This document shows positions 22,048 through 30,650 of a DNA stretch of 31,310 nt, in pieces. The first letter of the stretch is position 1. The number at the start of each line of letters is the position of its first letter. The translations under genes were made by a program, and so were the position numbers. Source of the stretch: Rhodospirillaceae bacterium UBA6219 (GTDB lineage: Bacteria > Pseudomonadota > Alphaproteobacteria > Rhodospirillales > Magnetospirillaceae); contig DISD01000043.1 in the NCBI GenBank assembly GCA_002435715.1, positions 1 through 31,310 on the forward strand, written 5' to 3'. The notes below the pieces were generated by a model, which worked only from the letters and a program-made list of their open reading frames with translations, ran no database searches and was not told where the DNA came from.

Positions 22048-22630
22048 GGACGCCCACGCCCTTCAGCAATTGGGCGGTCTCGAACAGCGCCAGGCCGACC
22101 ACGTTGGAATATGATCCCGACAAAGACCGCACATAGGCGGCGGCCAAGCCCTGGATGGCGTAACCACCGGCCTTGCCGTGCCATTCGCCCGATTCCAGAT
22201 AGGCCGCTTCTTCGCCATGATCCAGGCATTTGAAGGTCACCTGGGTGGTGACCAGCCGGGAATGCAGCGTGCCGTCGGGCGACAACAGCGCGATGCCGCC
22301 ATGCACCCGGTGCTTGCGCCCCGACAACAGCTTCAGGCATTGGCGAGCGGTTTTCTCGTCTTCCGCCTTGGGCAGGATGCGACGACCGCAGCCCACCACC
22401 GTATCGGCGGCCAGCACGAAGCATTGGGGATGACGGGCGGCGACGGAGCGGGCTTTGGCCTCGGCCAACCGGGCGGCATGGCCCGGCGGCAATTCGCCTT
22501 TCAGCGGCGCCTCGTCCATGTCGGCGGGATCGACCACGCCGGGAACGATGCCGATCTGCCGCAGCAGATCCAGACGCCGCGGCGACGCCGAGGCCAGAAC
22601 CAGATTGGGAATCTCGATGGCGTCGGCCAC
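22037..22630 (-). CDS. maf: Maf-like nucleoside triphosphate pyrophosphatase
   Basis: A 197-aa protein with the Maf signature LVLASASPRRLDLLRQIG at the N-terminus, the AADTVV motif with the catalytic Asp, and the KAGGYAIQGLAA and SYSNVVGL segments. Maf proteins hydrolyse non-canonical or modified nucleotides such as m5UTP or dTTP. The gene is 12 bp downstream of infA and overlaps the RNase gene. Confidence 0.93.
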   Translation of the reverse strand: MADAIEIPNLVLASASPRRLDLLRQIGIVPGVVDPADMDEAPLKGELPPGHAARLAEAKARSVAARHPQCFVLAADTVVGCGRRILPKAEDEKTARQCLKLLSGRKHRVHGGIALLSPDGTLHSRLVTTQVTFKCLDHGEEAAYLESGEWHGKAGGYAIQGLAAAYVRSLSGSYSNVVGLALFETAQLLKGVGVHGQ

Positions 22631-22642
22631 GCTGGCGCGGTC

Positions 22643-22861
22643 TTATTTGAAGCGGAAGGTGATGCGACCCTTGGTCAGGTCGTAGGGGGTCATTTCCACG
22701 TTGACGCGGTCGCCGGCCAAAACGCGGATGCGGTTTTTACGCATCTTGCCCGAAGTATGGGCCAGAATTTCGTGTTCGTTATCCAGCGTCACCCGAAACA
22801 TTGCATTGGGCAGCAATTCGGTCACGGTACCGGAAAATTCGATGACATCCTCTTTCGCCAT
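22643..22861 (-). CDS. infA: Translation initiation factor IF-1
   Basis: A 72-aa single OB-fold protein starting MAKEDVIEFSGTVTELLPNA and ending GRITFRFK, the typical IF-1 ends. It binds the A site of the 30S subunit during initiation. ATG 22861 is preferred over a longer frame because it gives the exact family length and has a GGAAGG site six bases upstream. Confidence 0.97.
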   Translation of the reverse strand: MAKEDVIEFSGTVTELLPNAMFRVTLDNEHEILAHTSGKMRKNRIRVLAGDRVNVEMTPYDLTKGRITFRFK

Positions 22862-22945
22862 TGGTCCTTCCAGGCGGTTGGTCTTGGGCAGGTGGAATAA
22901 GTGAGCGTTTGCCCGGTCAAGGTCAAGCGCTTTTCTCAAACTTCG

Positions 22946-23392
22946 CTATTCCCGTGCCATTCCCATAGCCGGAAAGCGTTTACGGATGCGCCGTTCCAGT
23001 TCGTCACGCACCTGCCGATAGGCATCCAGACGGGATTCGCGACTGCCTTCCACCAAGGTTGGGTCGAAGGTGGGCCAGAATTCCACTTCGCAGGAGATGG
23101 TGCGAGTCAGGTCCACCGCCTTGTGCTGGGCTTCCGGCGACAGACTGACGATGACGTCGAAACTGTCGTCTTCCAATTCGTCGAAGGTCTTGGGCTTATG
23201 GCGCGAGATATCGATGCCGATTTCGTCCATCACGGCGACGGCGAACGGGTCAAGCTCGTCCACCTTCACCCCCACCGAGGCGACATAGGAGCGCGTGCCG
23301 TGAATGCGGCGATAGATGCCTTCCGCCATGGGCGAGCGAATGGCGTTGAAGGTACAGCAGAACAGGACTGCGGACGGTACCTCCCCCCCCAA
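22946..23392 (-). CDS. Low-molecular-weight phosphotyrosine phosphatase family protein
   Basis: A 148-aa protein with the phosphatase loop C13-T-F-N-A-I-R19-S near the N-terminus (VLFCCTFNAIRSPMAEG), and a FWPTFDPTL segment before the C-terminal helix, where the family has its general-acid Asp. It could act on phosphotyrosine or be related to arsenate reductase. It starts six bases after UPF0262, so the two are co-transcribed. The substrate is not evident. Confidence 0.88.
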   Translation of the reverse strand: MGGEVPSAVLFCCTFNAIRSPMAEGIYRRIHGTRSYVASVGVKVDELDPFAVAVMDEIGIDISRHKPKTFDELEDDSFDVIVSLSPEAQHKAVDLTRTISCEVEFWPTFDPTLVEGSRESRLDAYRQVRDELERRIRKRFPAMGMARE

Positions 23393-23398
23393 TTGCGC

Positions 23399-23872
23399 CT
23401 ATCCCCTGATATGCAGGACGCAGACCAGGGTGAACAACCGCCGCGCCGTGTCGAAATCCACGTCGACCTTGCCGGCCAGTCGTTCACGCAACAGTTCCGA
23501 GCCTTCGTTGTGAAGCCCGCGTCGTCCCATGTCGATGGCCTCGATCTGGGTCGGCGTCGATTTTTTGATGGCGGCGTAATAGCTTTCGCACAAGATGAAG
23601 TAATCTTTGACGATGACCTGGAACGGCTTCAGCGCCAGTGGCACCTGCACCAGTTCGATGCCGTCCTGGCTGCGCACGTCGAAGATCAACCGGTTGTCTT
23701 CCAGACGCAGATGCAGGTTGTAGGGACCGACGAAATCGCCCTGCAGGGCGAAGTAATTTTCTTCCAGCAGGTCGTAGATGGCGATGTTGCGTTCGTGCTC
23801 GACCTCGGGCTTGCGCCGCACCATGGTCTTTTCGTCAAGCTGAACGTGGCCGATGCGTTGCCGGTGCGGCAT
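23399..23872 (-). CDS. UPF0262 family protein
   Basis: A 157-aa protein of the alphaproteobacterial UPF0262 family: ERNIAIYDLLEENYFA, a beta-rich centre with LIFDVR, and FQVIVKDYFILCESYYAAI followed by IEAIDMGRRGLHNEG. Its function is unknown. ATG 23872 overlaps the TGA of hisD by one base. It is habitually found beside hisD. Confidence 0.9.
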   Translation of the reverse strand: MPHRQRIGHVQLDEKTMVRRKPEVEHERNIAIYDLLEENYFALQGDFVGPYNLHLRLEDNRLIFDVRSQDGIELVQVPLALKPFQVIVKDYFILCESYYAAIKKSTPTQIEAIDMGRRGLHNEGSELLRERLAGKVDVDFDTARRLFTLVCVLHIRG

Positions 23873-25173
23873 CAGCCCACCGCCATGTTCAGGCGCAGCG
23901 CCACCGACAGACCATGCGCCCCCAGGCCTTCGGCCCCGGCCAAAGCCACCGCCGCCGGACCGATGGCCCGCAGGGAATCGGCATCGCAGCCCAGCAACGT
24001 GGTGCGCTTCATGAAGTCGTGCACCCCCAGACCGGACGAGAACCGGGCCGAGCGCGCCGTCGGCAGGACGTGGTTGGGGCCACCGATATAGTCACCCACC
24101 GCTTCCGGGGTGTAGCGCCCCAGGAAGATGGCCCCGGCATTGCGGACCTTGGCGGCCAGGGCATCGGGATCGGCCACGGCCAATTCCAAGTGTTCCGGCG
24201 CCACCCGGTCCACCAGTTCCACCGCAGCTTCCAAGTTCGGCACCACGATGATGGCGCCGTGGGATTCCCAGCTTTCGCGGGCGATGGGGCCACGCGGCAA
24301 GGTGTTCAAATGGTGTTCCACCGCCAGGGCGGTGCGCCGGGCGAAATCGGCATCGTCGGTGATCAGGATGGATTGGGCGGCGGTGTCGTGCTCGGCCTGG
24401 CTCAACAGATCGGCGGCGATCCACGCCGGATCGTTGGCGCCATCGGCCACCACCAGGATTTCCGACGGGCCGGCGATCATGTCGATGCCGACAATGCCGA
24501 AAACCTGACGCTTGGCGGCGGCGACAAAGGCGTTGCCGGGGCCGACGATCTTGTCCACCGGCTTGACGGTTTCGGTGCCATAGGCCAAGGCGGCCACCGC
24601 CTGGGCGCCACCGACGCGATAGATTTCGTCCACACCGGCCAGACGGGCGGCGGCCAGCACCAAGGGATTGATCTTGTCGTCGGGAGTGGGCACCACCATG
24701 ACCAGACGTTCGACCCCGGCCACCTTGGCGGGGATGGCGTTCATCAACACGCTGGACGGATAAGCGGCGGTCCCGCCCGGCACGTACAGGCCGGCGGCCT
24801 GCACGGCGGTCCAGCGCTGGCCCAAACGGACGCCGGCAGCATCGGTATAGGCATAGCCCTGGGGCAATTGGCGGGAATGGAAATCGCGGATGCGTTCCGC
24901 CGCCAGTTCCAGCGCCTTTTGCAGTTCCGGCGCCACCTGGGCGCAGGCGGCATCCACTTCGGCCTTGGTGATGGGCAGATGGGCGGCACTCAAATGCGGC
25001 AGACGGTCGAACTTGGCGGTGTATTCCACCAAGGCCTGGTCGCCACGATTGCGGACGTCGGCGATGATCTGGGCGACCACGGCGTTCACGTCTTCGTCCA
25101 CTTCGCGCTTCATGTGCAGAAGCGATTCGAAGGAATCGGCGAAATCGGCGGCGCGGGCGTCAAGCAGCAGCAT
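23872..25173 (-). CDS. hisD: Histidinol dehydrogenase
   Basis: A 433-aa enzyme catalysing the last two steps of histidine biosynthesis, histidinol to histidine, with NAD and zinc. The YVPGGTAAYPSSVLM segment, KIVGPGNAFVAAAKR, and IDMIAGPSEILVVAD are diagnostic. The catalytic His region is VAPEHLEL, and GGPNHVLPT is near the C-terminus. Length is normal. Its start overlaps the end of hisG by 14 bp, and its end overlaps UPF0262 by one base. Confidence 0.97.
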   Translation of the reverse strand: MLLLDARAADFADSFESLLHMKREVDEDVNAVVAQIIADVRNRGDQALVEYTAKFDRLPHLSAAHLPITKAEVDAACAQVAPELQKALELAAERIRDFHSRQLPQGYAYTDAAGVRLGQRWTAVQAAGLYVPGGTAAYPSSVLMNAIPAKVAGVERLVMVVPTPDDKINPLVLAAARLAGVDEIYRVGGAQAVAALAYGTETVKPVDKIVGPGNAFVAAAKRQVFGIVGIDMIAGPSEILVVADGANDPAWIAADLLSQAEHDTAAQSILITDDADFARRTALAVEHHLNTLPRGPIARESWESHGAIIVVPNLEAAVELVDRVAPEHLELAVADPDALAAKVRNAGAIFLGRYTPEAVGDYIGGPNHVLPTARSARFSSGLGVHDFMKRTTLLGCDADSLRAIGPAAVALAGAEGLGAHGLSVALRLNMAVG

Positions 25174-25834
25174 TCTGGGCCTCGCAGGCGGAACGGAAAG
25201 CGTCGATCCAGCCGGTCATTTCCACCGGACGGGTCTTCAAGGCGGCACGGTTGACGATCAGGCGCGACGTGACCTGGGCGATGATCTCGACCTCTTTCAG
25301 ACCGTTGGCCTTGAGCGTCGAACCGGTCGAGACCAGATCGACGATGCGGGTGCACAGCCCCAGGCTGGGGGCCAGTTCCATGGCGCCGTTCAGCTTGACG
25401 CATTCGGCCTGGACGCCCCGTTCGGCGAAGAAACGCCGGGTCACTTCCGGGTATTTGGTGGCGATGCGGACATGGCTCCAGCGACGCGGATCGTCGTTTT
25501 CGGCCAGATCCACCGGCTCGGCCACCGACAGGCGGCAGCCGCCGATGCCCAAATCCAGCGGCGCATAGATTTCCGGATAGTCGAATTCCATCAACACGTC
25601 GTTGCCGGCGATGCCCAGATGGGCGGCGCCGAAGGCCACGAAGGTGGCGACGTCGAAGGACCGCACCCGGATGATGTCGATATGGGGATGGTTGGTGGAA
25701 AAGCGCAAAGCCCGGGTCTTGGGATTGTCGAATTCCGCCTCGGGTTCGATCCCGGCGGCGCGCACCAACGGCATCGCCTCGTCCAGGATACGGCCCTTGG
25801 GCAGCGCGATCACCAGCTTTTCGTCCATCACCAC
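25160..25834 (-). CDS. hisG: ATP phosphoribosyltransferase, short form
   Basis: A 224-aa enzyme for the first committed step of histidine synthesis (ATP plus PRPP). LVIALPKGRILDEAMPL opens the protein, and the PRPP-binding loop is DLVSTGSTLKANGL. The short form lacks the C-terminal regulatory domain and normally needs the HisZ subunit, which is not in the window. It is followed by hisD with overlap. ATG 25834 and the ATG two codons on are both possible. Confidence 0.96.
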   Translation of the reverse strand: MVMDEKLVIALPKGRILDEAMPLVRAAGIEPEAEFDNPKTRALRFSTNHPHIDIIRVRSFDVATFVAFGAAHLGIAGNDVLMEFDYPEIYAPLDLGIGGCRLSVAEPVDLAENDDPRRWSHVRIATKYPEVTRRFFAERGVQAECVKLNGAMELAPSLGLCTRIVDLVSTGSTLKANGLKEVEIIAQVTSRLIVNRAALKTRPVEMTGWIDAFRSACEAQNAAA

Positions 25835-25882
25835 GTCATAAACTCCGAAACCACGTCAGGTATTTATCATGCTTTGGACTGG

Positions 25883-26917
25883 TCACACCAGTCCCGCCAG
25901 CTTGCTGTAAAGCCAGGTTCCGATCTTCTCGGCCCCCGCCGGCGTGTTATGGAGATAATCGTAGAAGTCGCCATCCGCAAATGCCAAATCGCGGGCCAAA
26001 TCCAGACACAACAATCCGTTTTCACGGCAAACCTGACGAGTCGCGGCATTGTAGGGGGCCAAGGCGTTGTATTGATCGACACCGTTGGGGCCGTCTTCGG
26101 TGACCATGCCCAGAAGCTTGCCGCCCACCTGCTTGAAGTCGCCACGGGTCTGGGTGACGAAAACCGGCACCGCCCCCATGGCGTGAATTTCGTCGGCCAT
26201 CAGCTTCAGGCGCTGCTTGTATTGCTCGACGTTGGAATCGCCGGCGGGCAGCGCTTGTGCCCCGGTTTCGGTCCACTTGGCGGTGCGGTAATCCACCGCC
26301 TGATGGGTCAGCTTGGCCCGCTTGGCCACGATCATGCCGGTGATCTGGCGCGACAGCCGGAAGATGGCGCTTTTCTGTTTGACGATGCGGTTGAAGGAAT
26401 GATGGCGCAAGGTGTCGACCCAAGTGCCGCTGACCTGGGTGTCGTTGATGCCCACATAGGCCAAGACGAAGCGCGGCTTCAGGCCGGGGATGTTGGGAAA
26501 CCACTCGCGCAGGCCCTGCAGGTGTCCGACCGTGCTTTGACCGTCAACCCCAGCATTGGCCACCACCACGTCCGAACGGCCGTTGTCGTGGAACTGACGT
26601 TCCAACACCTGCTGCCAGGTCTGTTCCTCGGGCAGGTAAAGCTGGTTGGTGGTGCTGCCGCCAATAGTCAAAATGGAGATGCGCGTCGGATCGGTATTGT
26701 CGCCACGCAGGCCCCACTTGTCGCGCCGATAGACGAATTCGCGGCCATCGGCGTAAAGGGATTTGGCCGAAACCAACACCTTCAGGTCACGCGGCAGGCC
26801 CAACTGGTCCAACGGATCCGTGCTGAACCAGGTCCCGAACAGCAATTCGGCCGCCACCGCCAACAGCAGTAACAGCACGAAATTGATTCCCACGACTTTA
26901 AAGATGGTTTTGATCAT
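25883..26917 (-). CDS. Membrane-anchored SGNH/GDSL hydrolase-like protein
   Basis: A 344-aa protein. A single N-terminal hydrophobic helix (about residues 8-28) anchors or exports it, so the rest is periplasmic. The four SGNH blocks are present: GGST (Ser88), a Gly in NAGVDG, GIND (block III) and D320-Y-L-H323 near the C-terminus. It is therefore a probable esterase or O-acyl hydrolase or transferase acting on an envelope carbohydrate or lipid. It lies upstream of hisG on the same strand with a 48-bp gap, but a histidine role is unlikely. Confidence 0.78.
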   Translation of the reverse strand: MIKTIFKVVGINFVLLLLLAVAAELLFGTWFSTDPLDQLGLPRDLKVLVSAKSLYADGREFVYRRDKWGLRGDNTDPTRISILTIGGSTTNQLYLPEEQTWQQVLERQFHDNGRSDVVVANAGVDGQSTVGHLQGLREWFPNIPGLKPRFVLAYVGINDTQVSGTWVDTLRHHSFNRIVKQKSAIFRLSRQITGMIVAKRAKLTHQAVDYRTAKWTETGAQALPAGDSNVEQYKQRLKLMADEIHAMGAVPVFVTQTRGDFKQVGGKLLGMVTEDGPNGVDQYNALAPYNAATRQVCRENGLLCLDLARDLAFADGDFYDYLHNTPAGAEKIGTWLYSKLAGLV

Positions 26918-26936
26918 GCGGTCTTATAGCCCTGAA

Positions 26937-26967
26937 CCCTTCTTCGGCGCAACGCGCCGAAGAAGGG
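26937..26967 (-). terminator. Strong hairpin after the exported 121-aa gene
   Basis: Perfect 14-bp stem (26937-26950 with 26954-26967) and a 3-nt loop, located 18 bases after the stop of the minus-strand exported protein gene. No long T-tract follows, so termination efficiency is uncertain. Confidence 0.6.
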
Positions 26968-26985
26968 GGGCGTCCGACGAAGCGC

Positions 26986-27351
26986 TTACTCGACCGGCGG
27001 CTTGGCCGGACGCTGGGGACGTTCGGGGCGGCCGGTCTTGGCGTCAAAGGCGATGGTGCGCAACACCTTGCCATCCTTGTCCACCACCTGGGCGCTGATC
27101 TTGCCGCCCTCGGTCTTGACGTCGCCGACCGTGGCCTCGTCGCCACGCCAGGCGATCATGCCTTCGACGATGTCCTTGACCTGGGTTTCGGTCAGCGGCT
27201 TGGCGCGTTCACCGCCACAGCGGCCGCCAGGACCGCCATCCATCATTTCCCAAGGCCCGCCATGGGGGCCGCGGGCCTGGGCCTCGGCGATGGTGCCAAA
27301 GGCGGCCAGGGCGGCAATGGCGGCGACGACAACGCGGGATTTAACGTTCAT
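26986..27351 (-). CDS. Small exported PepSY-like protein
   Basis: A 121-aa protein with a clear signal peptide (MNVKSRVVVAAIAALAAFG, cleavage probably after AEAQA at about residue 26), a His/Gly/Met-rich segment, and a compact C-terminal domain with VEGMIAWRGDEATVGDVKTE and a GKISAQVVDKDG hairpin resembling PepSY-type folds. The tail is Pro-rich. A GGAG site precedes ATG 27351. It is divergent from the response regulator, an arrangement common for small periplasmic proteins controlled by the neighbouring two-component system. Confidence 0.65.
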   Translation of the reverse strand: MNVKSRVVVAAIAALAAFGTIAEAQARGPHGGPWEMMDGGPGGRCGGERAKPLTETQVKDIVEGMIAWRGDEATVGDVKTEGGKISAQVVDKDGKVLRTIAFDAKTGRPERPQRPAKPPVE

Positions 27352-27510
27352 AGGGAAATCTCCATCACAAGGTTGACCCTCTCGATGGCGATAAGAACAC
27401 CATTCGGGTGTAACCGGGCGATGTCAGCCCCTGCCCTTTTTGGCAACAAAGGGTATCGTCTTGTTACCGTCTGTTGCCAAAGACGAACGGACGAAACCCC
27501 ATACACTCGC

Positions 27511-27516
27511 TATAAT
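27511..27516 (+). promoter_or_regulatory. -10 element, possibly giving a leaderless regulator mRNA
   Basis: A consensus TATAAT lies only seven bases before the ATG (27524) of the response regulator gene, and no ribosome binding site precedes that ATG. If this -10 is used, transcription would start at or next to the start codon. No convincing -35 is visible. Confidence 0.4.
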
Positions 27517-27523
27517 CGCCGCC

Positions 27524-28261
27524 ATGAATACCTCGCCGCACATCCTGGTGGTCGACGACGACCATGAAATCCGCGACCTCTTGGCCCGCTTCCTGGACAA
27601 GCACGGCCTGCGCGTCACCGCCGCCCGTGACGGCGCCGAGATGATGAAAGCCCTGGAAAACCCCGGTATCGACCTGGTGGTGCTGGATTTGATGATGCCG
27701 GGCGAAGACGGTCTCAGCCTGACCCGTCGCCTGCGTACCCAGGGTAATTCCGTCCCCATCGTCATGCTGACCGCCATGGGCGAGGACACCGACCGCATCG
27801 TCGGGCTGGAAGTGGGGGCCGACGACTACCTGCCCAAGCCCTTCAACCCGCGTGAGCTGCTGGCCCGGATCAAGGCGGTGCTGCGCCGTTTCCAGGGCGA
27901 CACCAACGACCTCGCCCCGGTGGCGACGCCGACGGGTTCGGCGCCGCGTCTGAAATTCAACGACTGGGTGCTGGACATCGCCACCCGCGACCTGACCGCC
28001 CCCGACGGCGTCGTCCTGACCTTGTCGGCGGGCGAATTCGACCTGTTGCGCGCCTTTGTCGAACATCCCCGCCGGGTGTTGTCGCGCGATCAATTGCTGG
28101 ATCTGGCCCGCGGTCGCCAGGCCATTCCCTTCGACCGCTCCATCGACATTCAGGTCAGCCGCCTGCGCCGCAAGCTCGACGACGACCCCAAGGAGCCGCA
28201 ATTGATCAAGACCGTGCGCGGCGGCGGCTATCTGTTCACCCCGGAAGTGGTCAAGCTGTGA
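27524..28261 (+). CDS. OmpR/PhoB-family response regulator
   Basis: A 245-aa regulator. The receiver domain (about 6-120) has the acidic pocket DDD (11-13), phospho-acceptor Asp55 in VVLDLMMPG, and the Thr/Lys switch (MLTAMG; LPKPF). A winged-helix output domain covers about 145-240 with FDLLRAFVEHPRRVLSRDQLLDL and ending RGGGYLF. It resembles the OmpR side of EnvZ/OmpR-type pairs. It is followed 10 bp later by the sensor kinase. The longer frame from 27440 lacks a plausible start. Confidence 0.95.
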   Translation: MNTSPHILVVDDDHEIRDLLARFLDKHGLRVTAARDGAEMMKALENPGIDLVVLDLMMPGEDGLSLTRRLRTQGNSVPIVMLTAMGEDTDRIVGLEVGADDYLPKPFNPRELLARIKAVLRRFQGDTNDLAPVATPTGSAPRLKFNDWVLDIATRDLTAPDGVVLTLSAGEFDLLRAFVEHPRRVLSRDQLLDLARGRQAIPFDRSIDIQVSRLRRKLDDDPKEPQLIKTVRGGGYLFTPEVVKL

Positions 28262-28271
28262 GGACCGCGCC

Positions 28272-29660
28272 ATGAGACTGGCCCCCACCTCGCTGATGGG
28301 ACGGACCGCCCTGGTGCTGATCCTGGCGGTGGCGGTGGTTCTGGGCACCGCCCTGGCGCTGTTCGTCGGCAATCGCGGCGAAGCGCTGTCGGCCATGCGC
28401 GGCCGTTACGCCGCCGAACGCATCGCCACCTTGGTCAACTTGCTGGAAGACACCAATCCTGAAGGCCGCCGCCACGTGGTGCGCCGCCTGGACACCCCCG
28501 GCTTGCGGGCGGGTTGGGGGGTGATGCCGTTGGTCCCCGAACCGGAACCCGCCCCCGGATTGCCCACCATCATCGCCCGCAAACTGGCCAAGGAACTGGA
28601 AGGCCGAGAAATTCGGGTGATCCTGGCCCCCTTGCCGCCGCCGCCACCCTTGCCGGCGGGCCCACCGCCCGGTCCCATGGGCGACCGCCGTGGCCACGGC
28701 TATGGCAGTGGTGGTTTCGGTCTGGGGCCGTTCGTCGGCGGTCCGGCGCTGCAAGTATCGGTGCGTCTGGCCGACGATTCCTGGCTGAACGTCTACGCCC
28801 CCATCGAACACAGCGATTCCTTGTGGCAACCGCGCTTCGTCGGCCCGTTGGCGGGGGCGTTGGTGGTCATCATCGTCGCCGCTTTGTGGGCGGTGCGCCG
28901 CGCCACCCGCCCCTTGGCATCGCTGGCGGCGGCGGCGGAACGTCTGGGCATGGACGTCAACGCGCCGCCTTTGGCCGAACGCGGCCCCACCGAAGTGCGC
29001 GCGGCGGCTCAGGCTTTCAACGTCATGCAGGGACGCATCCGCCGTTTCGTCGACGACCGCACCCAGATGCTGGCGGCCATCAGCCACGATCTGCGCACCC
29101 CCATCACCCGCATGAAGCTGCGCGCCGAATTCGTCGACGACGACGAACAACGGGCCAAGATGCTGGCCGATTTGGACGAAATGGAACACATGATCGCCGC
29201 CACCTTGGCCTTCGCCCGCGACGACGCCGCCCGCGAAGACCGGCGTCCGGTGGATTTGGCCAAGTTGGTCCAGGACATGGCCGAAGACCTGGGCGGTCTC
29301 TATGACGGCCCCGACACCCTGGTGGCGGCCATCCGCCCCTTGGCCATGAAGCGCGCTTTGGCCAACGTCATCGAGAACGCCCTGAAATATGGCGGCGCCG
29401 CCCGTGTCGGCCTGCGGCGCACCGACGGCCACGTCCACGTGGTGGTGGACGATGACGGCCCCGGCATCCCCGAATCCGAGCGCGAAAAGGTCTTCGCCCC
29501 CTTCGTGCGACTGGAAACCAGCCGCAACCGCGACACCGGCGGCACCGGTCTGGGACTGGCGGTGGCTCGTGCCGCCATCCGCGCCCATGGCGGCGACATC
29601 ACCTTGGACAACCGCCCCCAAGGCGGATTGCGGGTGACTTTGGCCTTCCCGGTGGGCTGA
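28272..29660 (+). CDS. EnvZ-like sensor histidine kinase
   Basis: A 462-aa inner-membrane kinase partner of the preceding regulator. TM1 is about residues 11-32 and TM2 about 190-208. Between them is a periplasmic domain containing a Pro/Gly-rich, repetitive insert (about 118-152). A HAMP linker follows, then the phospho-acceptor box AAISHDLRTPITRMK with His272, the N-box NVIENALKYGG, and the ATP-lid DDDGPGIP and GGTGLGLAVAR. The ligand is unknown. The neighbouring His/Met-rich exported protein hints at an envelope or metal cue, which is inference. Confidence 0.95.
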   Translation: MRLAPTSLMGRTALVLILAVAVVLGTALALFVGNRGEALSAMRGRYAAERIATLVNLLEDTNPEGRRHVVRRLDTPGLRAGWGVMPLVPEPEPAPGLPTIIARKLAKELEGREIRVILAPLPPPPPLPAGPPPGPMGDRRGHGYGSGGFGLGPFVGGPALQVSVRLADDSWLNVYAPIEHSDSLWQPRFVGPLAGALVVIIVAALWAVRRATRPLASLAAAAERLGMDVNAPPLAERGPTEVRAAAQAFNVMQGRIRRFVDDRTQMLAAISHDLRTPITRMKLRAEFVDDDEQRAKMLADLDEMEHMIAATLAFARDDAAREDRRPVDLAKLVQDMAEDLGGLYDGPDTLVAAIRPLAMKRALANVIENALKYGGAARVGLRRTDGHVHVVVDDDGPGIPESEREKVFAPFVRLETSRNRDTGGTGLGLAVARAAIRAHGGDITLDNRPQGGLRVTLAFPVG

Positions 29661-29700
29661 TCGCATGCCACCCTGGGCAATCGAAAGAAAGGATCAGCTC

Positions 29701-30279
29701 ATGTCACGCCTGCTTGTTTCCTGCCTTGTCTGCCTGCTGTCCCTGGGCGGAACCGCCCTGGCCTCGGGCGGGGGCGGCGAAGGCGGCGGTGAAGGCGGCG
29801 GCAAGCCCATGGCCGTGATCGATTCCAGCACCGGCGTTCACAACATGGTTTTGAAACCGGCGGAATCCATCAGCGAGCCGGTTACCGGCGTGCGCCTGAA
29901 CATCACCCAATTCAGCTATCCCGGCGTTCCCGAACGCGCCGCCTGTCGCACGGTGATCCGGGTGGAAAACGATTCGACGCACAAAGTGGCGTTCTATTCC
30001 CTGGTCCGCACCTTCGATGCCGCCAAATCCGCCCTGGGCACCTGGATGACGCCGTCGGGCGAACTGGGCCCGGGCCAATCGGGCGAGCGGCTTTATTCGT
30101 GCAAATTGGCCCGCTACATGGTCTTGGATCGTGGTGCCGCCGGCGGCTGGCCCAATTCCTGTCAGGTGGATGGCGAAGAACGCAGCCCCTGCCCCATCCA
30201 ACTGATCTTGGACGTCAACATCGACTTCCTGCCCACCGATGCCAAGAGCGATGGCGGCAAGGCTACCCCCAAGCATTAG
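29701..30279 (+). CDS. Exported hypothetical protein
   Basis: A 192-aa protein starting at ATG 29701 with an AAAGGA site eight or nine bases upstream. The signal peptide MSRLLVSCLVCLLSLGGTALA is followed by a short Gly/Glu-rich linker. The mature domain is beta-rich with four to five Cys residues (RAACRTVIRVEN, LYSCKLARYM, WPNSCQVDGEE, SPCPIQLI), consistent with disulfides in the periplasm. The family is unknown. It lies 40 bp after the kinase gene and may be part of the same operon. Confidence 0.75.
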   Translation: MSRLLVSCLVCLLSLGGTALASGGGGEGGGEGGGKPMAVIDSSTGVHNMVLKPAESISEPVTGVRLNITQFSYPGVPERAACRTVIRVENDSTHKVAFYSLVRTFDAAKSALGTWMTPSGELGPGQSGERLYSCKLARYMVLDRGAAGGWPNSCQVDGEERSPCPIQLILDVNIDFLPTDAKSDGGKATPKH

Positions 30280-30311
30280 GCATAGGCCGGTGGTCTTCAT
30301 ACCAACTAGGG

Positions 30312-30323
30312 GGGATTAATCCC
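30312..30323. promoter_or_regulatory. GGGATTAATCCC palindrome
   Basis: A perfect 12-bp palindrome within a G-run/C-run rich segment (30308-30345), about 110 bp before a small gene. It looks like an operator for a dimeric regulator. The regulator is unknown. Confidence 0.4.
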
Positions 30324-30434
30324 TAAAGGGGTAGGGGTTTCCCTCCTCCGCAGAATATACCTCCGCACGCGTGCGCTTCGCCTGTCGGCTGTGTTGTCCT
30401 AAGGGTGCCTCAACGCCTGAACGGAGCCACCGCC

Positions 30435-30605
30435 ATGAACAACCATTCCGACATGATCCAACTGGCCAACCTGCTGGAAACCGAATGGAAGGGCGGCACC
30501 ATCGATCGTCAGCACGTGCGCGACCTGGCCGAACGCCTGCTGCCGCACCACCCCGAGCTGCGCAATACCCTGTCCAGCGTCAAGAACCGTATGAACCGGG
30601 GCTGA
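30435..30605 (+). CDS. Small hypothetical protein (56 aa)
   Basis: Starts at ATG 30435 with ACGGAG about eight bases upstream. The product is soluble and helical (MIQLANLLETEWKGGTIDR, then LAERLLPHHPELRNTL) with no membrane segment or known motif. It has its own upstream region with the GGGATTAATCCC palindrome. Family not recognised. Confidence 0.6.
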   Translation: MNNHSDMIQLANLLETEWKGGTIDRQHVRDLAERLLPHHPELRNTLSSVKNRMNRG

Positions 30606-30650
30606 CCGTCGTTTTTGCTTTGGCCCGCCCCTTGCTTCCCTTCCCCAGCC

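Noticed and set aside
19813..22233. An 806-codon open frame on the plus strand
   Set aside because: It is antisense to azlC, yacG, the RNase gene and maf, all of which have clear family signatures. Its own product is Gln/Gly/His-rich low complexity caused by GC-rich codon bias.
24890..26872. A 660-codon plus-strand open frame
   Set aside because: It lies antisense to hisD, hisG and the SGNH hydrolase and has no motif of its own.
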